17,722 nucleotides of DNA from Spirochaetales bacterium (GTDB taxonomy: Bacteria; Spirochaetota; Spirochaetia; DSM-27196; SLAA01): assembly GCA_007126415.1 (NCBI GenBank), contig SLBH01000180.1, positions 1-17,722 of the forward strand. The letters run 5' to 3'. The translations under genes and the position numbers were made by a program. The notes below the pieces were generated by a model. It did not search any database. It was not told where the DNA came from and saw nothing but the letters and a program-made list of their open reading frames with translations. Of the stretch, positions 7,030 through 13,805 are shown in pieces (position 1 is the stretch's first letter; each line of letters opens with the position of its first letter).

Positions 7030-8116
7030 GCGATGCGACCTCGCCGAGCCGAAAACGTGCCGCCTGGTAGCGGCGGACGACATCGTCGTGCCGGCGACTA
7101 TCCTCGGGAACGCGTGAATCGGCGCTTTGTTCAAAGTAGTCTTCGTAGGCCTGTAGCGCCTGCCGGTACTGGTCTTTCGCGTTGCCACGGCTTCCGTCGA
7201 GCTCGAACAACACCGCGAGATCGAACTCGATATCCGCGACTCGGTCGAGCGGCGCACGCTCGAGTTTGTCGTATATGGTGAGAGCGCGTTCCCAGGCCCA
7301 TTCCGCACCGTCGAACTCATTGCGCCGCGCGAGCGCGCGGCCGAGTTCGCGGTGCAGTTCGGCCTCGAGCGCCCGATTCGGAGATCGTGCGGCGAACGAC
7401 AACGCTTCGAGGTAGAGCTCAAGCGCGGCCTCGTCGTCGCGCTGCAGTACGCGCGCCGCAGCCTTACGCCGCAATAGGCGCGCCGCCTCGGGTGGGTGGT
7501 TGAGTTGCGCGGCACGCTCGGCGGCGGTCTCATACATCGAGACCGCAAGATCAAGCTCGGCCTGCCGCTGCATCAGCGCTCCCCACGCCGCAAACAACGC
7601 GGCCTCGAGCTTAGGGCCGTCTTGCCCCGGCAGGGGTGCAAACGCAAATAACTCCTCGCGCAGATCGGCTACATCAGCCCCCGAGTCCAGTTCGAGCTCC
7701 ACGGCCGCGAGCTGCCAGACGCGACGTTCGATCTCAAGCTCGGTGTGTTCCGAAGCAAGGCGCTGCGCCTCGCGGTAGGCAGCGGCGGCCCCGTCGTAAT
7801 CGCCGAACTCACGAAGAACCCCGGCGTAGCCGGCCTGCCCGGCGGCAAACACCGGAGCGCAGCTCTCCGGTATACCCTCGGGATAGACGCCGTACTCCAA
7901 GAGCAGGTCACGATACGCGTCCATCGCCTCGAGTAACTCGCCTCGCTCGCCGAGATCGGCGGCACGCGCAAACGAAACCGGGCACTCCGGCTTTGCCTCC
8001 GGTAGCCCGGCACATCCGCCGAGCACCGTCAATGCCGCGATGAACATAAACGCCGCGATCGAGAGGAGAGCCTGCGATTTCGGTCTGTGTTGCGGTTTGG
8101 GTCTTGTTTGCGCCAT
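7013..8116 (-). CDS. TPR-repeat lipoprotein
   Basis: An exported protein of about 367 residues from ATG 8116; a GTG at 8125 would add three residues, and neither start has a strong ribosome binding site. A basic N-terminus (KPQHRPKSQ) precedes a hydrophobic helix ending in the lipobox VLGGC, so Cys35 is lipidated. The remainder is Ala/Glu/Leu-rich and helical, with a succession of tetratricopeptide-like units such as YAGVLREFGDYDGAAAAYRE, AAWGALMQRQAELDLAVSMY, RELGRALARRNEFDGAEWAW and DLAVLFELDGSRGNAKDQYR. TPR lipoproteins of this size usually act as periplasmic assembly scaffolds, but no partner can be named. It follows the SIMPL gene on the same strand after about 85 bases that contain the 15-bp repeats. 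Its 3' end runs 17 bases into the aldo/keto reductase gene. Confidence 0.83.
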   Translation of the reverse strand: MAQTRPKPQHRPKSQALLSIAAFMFIAALTVLGGCAGLPEAKPECPVSFARAADLGERGELLEAMDAYRDLLLEYGVYPEGIPESCAPVFAAGQAGYAGVLREFGDYDGAAAAYREAQRLASEHTELEIERRVWQLAAVELELDSGADVADLREELFAFAPLPGQDGPKLEAALFAAWGALMQRQAELDLAVSMYETAAERAAQLNHPPEAARLLRRKAAARVLQRDDEAALELYLEALSFAARSPNRALEAELHRELGRALARRNEFDGAEWAWERALTIYDKLERAPLDRVADIEFDLAVLFELDGSRGNAKDQYRQALQAYEDYFEQSADSRVPEDSRRHDDVVRRYQAARFRLGEVASPTSGA

Positions 8117-8157
8117 CGAATCCACGTTGTTCCGATAGATTCTATCGCACGACCGTC

Positions 8158-8217
8158 ACTGCGGCAACAACTACTGCGGCAACAACTACTGCGGCAACAA
8201 CTACTGCGGCAACAACT
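8158..8217. repeat. Four perfect tandem copies of a 15-bp unit across the SIMPL stop codon
   Basis: ACTGCGGCAACAACT is repeated exactly four times (8158-8172, 8173-8187, 8188-8202, 8203-8217). Read on the minus strand, in the frame of the SIMPL gene, each unit gives Leu-Leu-Pro-Gln followed by a stop: TAG at 8201-8203, 8186-8188 and 8171-8173, and TGA at 8156-8158. The gene therefore ends at the first copy and the other three lie in the spacer before the TPR lipoprotein gene. Confidence 0.97.
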
Positions 8218-8968
8218 CGTATCCCACCGAGACCTGCACGCGATGCGTGAGCTCACCCGGAGCTACCGGAACCGAGTCGGCCTCGGTCTCGACCGTACGG
8301 AGCATCGTCCGCGGCGCGTGTGGCTCATGTTCGGCGATGTTGAGCACCCGGCCGATGCGCAGTCCCTCGACGGCGGCCAGTTCTTCGGCCTTGGCGCGCG
8401 CCGCTTGCATCGCGCTGATGCGCGCCTCGGAGGCGACCTGATCGGGGTTGGAGATCTCGAACCGGATACCGCCCACATGATTGGCGCCGGCGTGAGTTAC
8501 GGCCGCTATGACCTCGCCCAGTCGCCCGATCTCGCGAATCGTTACCTGCACGGTGTTGCTCACGCGGTGTTCGCCTTCGGCATCGCCCTCGGAATCACGA
8601 TACTCATTATCGCGGTAGTGACGCGGCGGGTGGTGAAGGTAAACGCTGTAGCCGGTAGTGCGAATATCTCGGTCTTCCACCTCTAACTCGCGCAAAGCTC
8701 CGAGAACCGCCTCGATTCGCCGTCGATTCTCCGACTCCGCACGCTCGAGAGCGTGGTCGGCGGTTCGTACCCCGATCGTAACGGTAGCAATATCGGGAAC
8801 CGCCGAGACCTCGCCCTGCGCACCGACCGAGATGCGAGACGGCTCCGAGGCCGGGCGCGCGCTTGCGTCATCCTCAGCCGAGCCCCGCGCCGATAGCGAC
8901 ACGGGAATCCATGCTGCAACCACCCACGCTAAGCACAGCGCTGCCGCGCTACGAAATCCTACCGGCAT
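8201..8968 (-). CDS. SIMPL domain (DUF541) periplasmic protein
   Basis: A 255-residue exported protein. The ATG at 8968 is chosen because GGAGG lies six bases upstream and it begins a signal peptide (hydrophobic to about residue 25, then SARGS); the open frame continues further upstream without such support. The mature part is one SIMPL/DUF541 domain: ISVGAQGEVSAVPDIATVTIGV, an ALxELEVEDRDIRTTGYSVY segment, VTHAGANHVGGIRFEISNP, then AARAKAEELAAVEGLRIGRVLNI and a final strand VQVSVGYELLPQ. Family members include E. coli YggE, linked to oxidative stress, and BP26 of Brucella, which forms ring-shaped oligomers. The exact role is unknown. The last codons and the stop lie in a four-fold 15-bp tandem repeat. 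It is first in a probable operon with the TPR lipoprotein. Confidence 0.9.
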   Translation of the reverse strand: MPVGFRSAAALCLAWVVAAWIPVSLSARGSAEDDASARPASEPSRISVGAQGEVSAVPDIATVTIGVRTADHALERAESENRRRIEAVLGALRELEVEDRDIRTTGYSVYLHHPPRHYRDNEYRDSEGDAEGEHRVSNTVQVTIREIGRLGEVIAAVTHAGANHVGGIRFEISNPDQVASEARISAMQAARAKAEELAAVEGLRIGRVLNIAEHEPHAPRTMLRTVETEADSVPVAPGELTHRVQVSVGYELLPQ

Positions 8969-9167
8969 TGCACGCCTCCTCGCAACCGTAGATCGTACCA
9001 CGGACGGCGCTGACCTCTCGGCACGCCCCTGGTCACAGCATGAGAATAGCACATATCGAGGCTTCAGACGCATCGATACCGGGCGATACCGACACGCCAC
9101 TGGCATTTTTCGCGGAGAAGAGATAGGTTGTAACTGTGGATCCGTGCCCGTTGCAGCATAGGAGGTA

Positions 9168-10349
9168 ATGGTGCGTATCGTGACAATCATGACGGCGCTC
9201 GCGGTACTCGTATCGGCGGGCGCCCAGGCCGGCGAGACCGATCCGGAAACACTCGCCGAGAAGCTCGCGGGCGGCAGCCTCGACAGCGCACTTTCCCGTC
9301 TCGACGCCGAACAGACCGACACCGCAGTCGCGGGCGCTGCAAACCTCGGGCAACGCTACTTCGAGCGAGGACGCGGAGCCGACGGCATCGCCGCTTTTGA
9401 GTACGCGGTGGAGCGGGGACGAGGGAATCCGAGCTCCGAGGCGTTCGCCGAGGCGCTCCGAACGCTCGCGGTCATACGCTATCAGTCGGGGCAGGTGCGC
9501 GAGGCGATGGGACTGATGGAGCAGTCGGCGGGAGCGTTCGCCGAGCTCGAGGCCGGCGATGAGGAGCTCTTGTCGCGCTTCACGCTTTCCAATTTCCAGC
9601 ACGGATACGGCATGCTGCAGGCGGCTCTGGCAACGGTCAATCAAGTGCTCGCGCGCGAAGACGAGATATCCGACGAGATGCTACTCGCCGATATCCTCGC
9701 GGAAGCGGCTATGGTTCGCTATAAGCTCGGCAGAATGGACGAAATACCTGCGCTGCTGGAGCGCGCCGAGGCCATCTACGACTCCGCCGATGATTCCGAC
9801 GGCCTTGGACGCGTCTACCGCACCTTCGGCAACTATCACATCGGGCTCGAAGAACCCAAAGCCGCGATCGAGTACTACGAGCGCGCCGCCGAACAGTACG
9901 AACAGTCCGGCAACCCGCACGGATACGCCAACACATCCTTCAATCTCGGCCTAACTTACGTGAATCTGCACCAACCGGCCACCGCGGTAGAGTACCTCGA
10001 GAATGCAATCGAGAACTTCGCCGGTGTCGGCTCACGGGCGGGTGCCGGGATGGCAGGTACCGAGCTCGCACGGGTGTTGCTGCAGCTCGGCCGGCTCGAT
10101 GAAGCCGACAGCATGGTCAGCCAAGCGATCGACCACCTGCAGGCCTCGCAATCGATGCGCCGCCTTGCTCAGGCCTACGTCGTGTACGGCGTAGTCCTCG
10201 AGGCCCGTGAAGAGCTCTCTGATGCTGAGCGATCGTATCAAGACGCAATTCATCTCTACGAGGACCTCGGGATAGAGCACGAGGCCGAGGGCGTCCGCGC
10301 GCACCTCGACCGCGTGCAGTCGCGTCGCCTTGAAGATCAGACAATCTGA
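9168..10349 (+). CDS. Exported TPR-repeat protein
   Basis: A 393-residue protein with a short signal peptide (hydrophobic residues about 4-18, cleavage after AQA near residue 21) and no lipobox. The rest is made of about seven tetratricopeptide units at roughly 53-86, 92-125, 168-205, 214-248, 252-287, 295-328 and 333-368. The clearest are FGNYHIGLEEPKAAIEYYER, FNLGLTYVNLHQPATAVEYL and VVYGVVLEAREELSDAERSY. Such proteins are protein-binding scaffolds, here probably in the periplasm; the partner is unknown. A strong AGGAGG (9160-9165) lies only two bases before ATG 9168 but five before GTG 9171, so the true start may be the GTG one codon later. It diverges from the SIMPL gene, and the HAD phosphatase gene follows 46 bases downstream. 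Confidence 0.87.
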   Translation: MVRIVTIMTALAVLVSAGAQAGETDPETLAEKLAGGSLDSALSRLDAEQTDTAVAGAANLGQRYFERGRGADGIAAFEYAVERGRGNPSSEAFAEALRTLAVIRYQSGQVREAMGLMEQSAGAFAELEAGDEELLSRFTLSNFQHGYGMLQAALATVNQVLAREDEISDEMLLADILAEAAMVRYKLGRMDEIPALLERAEAIYDSADDSDGLGRVYRTFGNYHIGLEEPKAAIEYYERAAEQYEQSGNPHGYANTSFNLGLTYVNLHQPATAVEYLENAIENFAGVGSRAGAGMAGTELARVLLQLGRLDEADSMVSQAIDHLQASQSMRRLAQAYVVYGVVLEAREELSDAERSYQDAIHLYEDLGIEHEAEGVRAHLDRVQSRRLEDQTI

Positions 10350-10395
10350 ACAATCCAACACAAAGACCCGACACACAGAAAGGATCTTGTAACGT

Positions 10396-11220
10396 ATGCA
10401 CAGCAACACCACCCAAACACGTATGCAGCCCGTATCAGCCTTCCCTGCAGCCGATCGCAAAGCAATTCGGTACGTACTCACCGATATCGATGATACGCTC
10501 ACCACCGACGGCCTGCTCGAGGCGTGCGCGTACAGCGCAATCGAAAGACTCGCCGAGACCGGGATCGCGGTAATCCCGATCACCGGCCGCCCCGCCGGTT
10601 GGTGCGACCACATCGCTCGGATGTGGCCGGTTGAGGGCGTAGTCGGTGAGAACGGCGCGATGTACTTCCGCTATAATCGTGAAGAACGCCGCATGTACCG
10701 GCGGTATTTTCGCGACCCTGCACAACGCAGCATCGACCGTGAGAAACTCAACAAGCTCGGCGAGCGTATCCTGCGCGAGGTACCGGGCTGCGCGATCGCG
10801 GCCGATCAAGCCTACCGCGAAGCCGACCTCGCGATCGATTTCACCGAGGACGTTGACCCGCTTCCGATAGAAGCGATCGAGCGCATTCAACAGTTATTTG
10901 AGGAGGCCGGAGCTCACGCTAAGATCAGCTCTATCCACGTGAACGGTTGGTTCGGCGAGTACGACAAACTCACGATGACCAAGGTGTTGTTCTCGGATGT
11001 CTTCGGAATCGATCTCGAGGATTATCGTGATCGCATTGTGTTCTGCGGAGACTCCCCGAACGATGCGCCGATGTTCGGGTACTTCCCAAACTCGGTGGGT
11101 GTAGCAAACGTGCGAGATTTCGTCGGCCGCATCGCCGCCGAACCGCAATGGGTGACCGAAGGTCGCGGCGGCACCGGCTTCGCGGAGCTCGCCGAGCACC
11201 TCTTCGCCGCCAATGAGTGA
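10396..11220 (+). CDS. HAD superfamily hydrolase, subfamily IIB
   Basis: A 274-residue cytoplasmic phosphatase-like protein with all core HAD motifs. Motif I is D30-x-D32-x-T34 (LTDIDDTLT), motif II is T63 (PITGRP), the motif III Lys is K181 or K186 (GEYDKLTMTK), and motif IV is GDSPNDAPMF with D209 and D213. The inserted cap (about 90-180) and the SVGVANVRDF segment near the end match HAD-IIB enzymes, which act on sugar phosphates such as sucrose-6-phosphate, trehalose-6-phosphate or mannosyl-3-phosphoglycerate. The substrate cannot be assigned. An AAAGGA is placed about a dozen bases upstream of the ATG, rather far. The gene ends in Ala-Ala-Asn-Glu-stop within a 15-bp tandem duplication that also contains the start of the following cupin gene, so the two are translationally coupled. 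Confidence 0.9.
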   Translation: MHSNTTQTRMQPVSAFPAADRKAIRYVLTDIDDTLTTDGLLEACAYSAIERLAETGIAVIPITGRPAGWCDHIARMWPVEGVVGENGAMYFRYNREERRMYRRYFRDPAQRSIDREKLNKLGERILREVPGCAIAADQAYREADLAIDFTEDVDPLPIEAIERIQQLFEEAGAHAKISSIHVNGWFGEYDKLTMTKVLFSDVFGIDLEDYRDRIVFCGDSPNDAPMFGYFPNSVGVANVRDFVGRIAAEPQWVTEGRGGTGFAELAEHLFAANE

Positions 11221-11235
11221 GCCGCCAATGAGTGA
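11206..11235. repeat. Perfect 15-bp tandem duplication over the HAD stop / cupin start junction
   Basis: GCCGCCAATGAGTGA occurs at 11206-11220 and again at 11221-11235 with no mismatch. In the HAD frame each copy reads Ala-Ala-Asn-Glu-stop; in the cupin frame each copy holds ATG AGT GA. The duplication therefore doubles the stop codon of one gene and the start codon of the next while keeping both frames. Confidence 0.97.
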
Positions 11236-11737
11236 GCTTCCCCGGCGCGCCGAAGAGCTGATTCGCTATCTCGAACTCGAGCCGCATCGCGAGGGTGGGT
11301 ACTTCCGCGAGGTCTACCGAAGCGATGAACGCCTACCGCACCACGCCTTACCGGAGCGCTACCGCGGAGACCGCGCGTTCGCAACCGCAATTTACTTCTT
11401 GCTCCCGGGGCGGCAGGTTTCGCGCTTGCACCGGTTATGCTCGGATGAGGTATGGCACTTCTACGAGGGGAGCGGCGTGCGCATCCATGTGTTCGACGAC
11501 GATGATCGCTATCACGAGTTACGACTCGGAGCCGATCACACGCGGTCCGAGTCGTATCAAGTAGTAGTTCCCGGCCGGACCTGGTTCGGCGTGCATCTCA
11601 CCGACGAGACGTCGTTCGCGTTGGCGGGATGCACGGTAGCGCCCGGATTCGAGTACGCGGATTTCACGATGGCTAACGCCGAGGAGCTGCTGAACCGCTT
11701 TCCGGATCATAAAGCCGTTATCCGGCGTCTGCTGTGA
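11213..11737 (+). CDS. Cupin domain protein (DUF985 / cupin_5)
   Basis: A 174-residue single-domain beta-barrel protein of the DUF985 family. Characteristic blocks are LELEPHREGGYFREVYRS, ATAIYFLLPGRQVSRLHRL, SDEVWHFYEGSGVRIHVF, VVPGRTWFGVHL and the late SFALAGCTVAPGFEYADFTMA. Related proteins bind a metal through His/Glu of the cupin core, and some are thought to act on sugars or other small molecules; no reaction can be assigned. Two in-frame starts, at 11213 and 11228, arise from the 15-bp duplication: the first overlaps the HAD stop by 8 bases and the second begins 7 bases after it. The protein would start MSEPPMSELP or MSELP. No separate ribosome binding site is seen, so it depends on translation of the HAD gene. 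It ends 16 bases from the convergent PAS-GGDEF-EAL gene. Confidence 0.88.
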   Translation: MSEPPMSELPRRAEELIRYLELEPHREGGYFREVYRSDERLPHHALPERYRGDRAFATAIYFLLPGRQVSRLHRLCSDEVWHFYEGSGVRIHVFDDDDRYHELRLGADHTRSESYQVVVPGRTWFGVHLTDETSFALAGCTVAPGFEYADFTMANAEELLNRFPDHKAVIRRLL

Positions 11738-11753
11738 CGACGGCGGGGACCGC

Positions 11754-13805
11754 TCACGAACGCTCGAGGAGGAAGCGCTCGAACTCGGGCGGCGAAAGCG
11801 GACGACTGAGGTAGTAGCCCTGCACCTCGTCGCATCCCTGCCGTTGCAGATACTCAAGCTGCTGCTTCGTCTCCACACCCTCTGCAACTACCCGTAGTTG
11901 CAGATTCTGAGCCATCGCAATGATACCGGCTACGATCTCGGCGTCGTCGGAGTTGTGGTCTAGATCGGCCACAAATGAGCGGTCGATCTTTACGCAATCA
12001 ACCGGCAGCTTCTTGAGATAATACAGCGATGAGTACCCGGTTCCGAAATCGTCGACCGAGATGTGAATCCCGTGCGAGGCCAGCTCGGCAAGTTTCGCGG
12101 CGGCGCGCTCGATCTCCAGCATCAGCGCGGTCTCGGTCACCTCAACCTCGAGGTTCGAAGCCGGGAATCCGGTGCGCTGCAACACTCCCAGAACCTGCTC
12201 TACCAAGTACGGGTGATAGAGATGACGAGAGGACAGGTTGACCGCCACGCGTAGCTCACCGTCGCTACAGGCTACGAGTTCGCGTACAGCTTCACAGGTT
12301 TGCTCGAGCACCATGATATCGATACGATCGATCAAACCGGCGTCTTCCGCCACCGGAATGAACCTATCCGGCGGCACGTTCTCACCGTCGGGGCGCGTCC
12401 AGCGCACCAACGCTTCCATGCCGGTCAACCGCCGTCCGGAAACCTCGAACTTAGGATGCAACACGATCGAAAACTCTTCGCGCTCGATCGCACGGCGCAG
12501 ATTAAACTCGAGTTCGAGCCGCTCGTGCACCGGTGCGTTCATCTCGGCTGAGTAGAACTCGTACTGATTCTTGCCTTGGTGTTTGGCGCGGTACATCGCA
12601 AGATCAGCGTTTACCACAAGCTCTTCAGCATCGCGCGCATCACTCGGGTAGAACGCCAGACCGATGCTCACCGTTACAAACAGCTCCTGTCCGTCGATGT
12701 GAAACGGTTTCTCGAGGCTGCCCAGCAGCCGATCGACGATATCGACCGCAACGCGCGAGACCTCCGGCGCGGCTATCATCATTACAAATTCATCGCCGCC
12801 GAGCCTACCGAGCGTATCCTGACTGCGGACTACGCGCCCGAGCCGTTGCGCGAGTTGTTGCAGCAGCATATCGCCGGCCGAGTGTCCGAGACTATCGTTG
12901 ATGTTCTTGAAGTTATCGAGATCGAAGAAGACCACCGCAATCTCAAACGGCTCGCGCTGCGCGCGCTTGAGAGACACTTGAAGCCGATCCTGGAACAGCA
13001 CACGATTCGGAAGCCCGGTGAGCGCGTCGTGCAGCGCCTGGTAGCGGATCTGCTTCTCCTTCTGCTTCATCTCGGTGATGTCGTGAAACACACTGACGTA
13101 GTACAACGGATCGGAGACGTCTTGCCCGATCGCGGTGATGTTAAGCCACTCCGGGTACGCCTCACCGTCCTTGCGACGGTTCCAGATCTCTCCCGACCAT
13201 TGGCCGTGCGTTATCAGCGAATCCCACATTTCTCGATAAAACGTCTTATCGTGGCGGTCGGACTTCAAGATGCGTGGATTCTGCCCGATCGCCTCCTCGG
13301 CGCTGTAACCGGTGATGGTCGTGAACGCAGGATTGACCGACACAATCGTGCCGTCGGCGTCGGTAACCGCGATGCCCTCGATCGCGTTGTCGAACACCCG
13401 CTGAAACAGGCGGAGCTCGCGAACCATCGTCTGTCGTTCGGTGATGTCACGGACCATCGCGAGGATCAGGTTCTGCCGGCCGTTGCGTACACGCGAGAGG
13501 TAAACCTCTACGTCAAACTCGTTGCCGTCATGCGCCCGTCGCGCCCGCCACTCGAACAGTTGCGGCTCACCCTCGACGCAACGGCGCCAATACTCCTGCA
13601 GGTGCCCTTCGGAGTCGGGGTACGCCGAGTAATGCTCAACCATCGTATAACGACGGAACACCTCGCGCGTTGCACCGTACATTCGGAGCGCGGCCTCGTT
13701 GACCTCGAGAATGTTGCCGTCGAGATCGTGGATCATCACCGCGTCGTAGAGCGCGTCGAATAGATTACGATACAGGTCCTGCCCCGCCATTTGATGCTCA
13801 CTCAC
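11754..13805 (-). CDS. PAS-PAS-GGDEF-EAL cyclic-di-GMP signalling protein
   Basis: A 683-residue cytoplasmic protein with no membrane segment. Two PAS sensor domains (about 9-120 and 133-245), each with a PAC end (VRDITERQ, FHDITEMK), are followed by a diguanylate cyclase domain (about 250-420) and a phosphodiesterase domain (about 430-680). The cyclase motif is intact (GGDEF, 336-340). RSQD at 327-330, five residues before it, forms a proper RxxD inhibitory site. The phosphodiesterase keeps EAL (464-466), N523, E554, E557, D585, D586, K606, E642 and Q662, the usual metal and catalytic set. The conserved YQP before EAL is L449-H450-P451 instead. The GTG start at 13805 overlaps the stop of the amidohydrolase gene by 4 bases, so the two are coupled; GGGA lies eight bases upstream. 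PAS ligands are unknown. Confidence 0.95.
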   Translation of the reverse strand: MSEHQMAGQDLYRNLFDALYDAVMIHDLDGNILEVNEAALRMYGATREVFRRYTMVEHYSAYPDSEGHLQEYWRRCVEGEPQLFEWRARRAHDGNEFDVEVYLSRVRNGRQNLILAMVRDITERQTMVRELRLFQRVFDNAIEGIAVTDADGTIVSVNPAFTTITGYSAEEAIGQNPRILKSDRHDKTFYREMWDSLITHGQWSGEIWNRRKDGEAYPEWLNITAIGQDVSDPLYYVSVFHDITEMKQKEKQIRYQALHDALTGLPNRVLFQDRLQVSLKRAQREPFEIAVVFFDLDNFKNINDSLGHSAGDMLLQQLAQRLGRVVRSQDTLGRLGGDEFVMMIAAPEVSRVAVDIVDRLLGSLEKPFHIDGQELFVTVSIGLAFYPSDARDAEELVVNADLAMYRAKHQGKNQYEFYSAEMNAPVHERLELEFNLRRAIEREEFSIVLHPKFEVSGRRLTGMEALVRWTRPDGENVPPDRFIPVAEDAGLIDRIDIMVLEQTCEAVRELVACSDGELRVAVNLSSRHLYHPYLVEQVLGVLQRTGFPASNLEVEVTETALMLEIERAAAKLAELASHGIHISVDDFGTGYSSLYYLKKLPVDCVKIDRSFVADLDHNSDDAEIVAGIIAMAQNLQLRVVAEGVETKQQLEYLQRQGCDEVQGYYLSRPLSPPEFERFLLERS

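Noticed and set aside
6688..7554. A 288-codon minus-strand frame spanning the ends of the reductase and TPR lipoprotein genes
   Set aside because: It is Ser/Arg-rich, typical of an off-frame translation, and conflicts with two well-supported genes.
8158..8217. CRISPR array
   Set aside because: The units are directly adjacent with no spacers, and no cas gene is present.
8969..9322. N-terminal extension of the SIMPL gene by 118 residues
   Set aside because: ATG 8968 has GGAGG and begins a signal peptide, while the extension would overlap the divergent TPR gene.
12576..13763. A 395-codon open frame on the plus strand
   Set aside because: It lies wholly antisense to the PAS-GGDEF-EAL gene, whose domains and motifs are beyond doubt; long antisense frames are expected in GC-rich coding DNA. 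The product has no recognisable domain.
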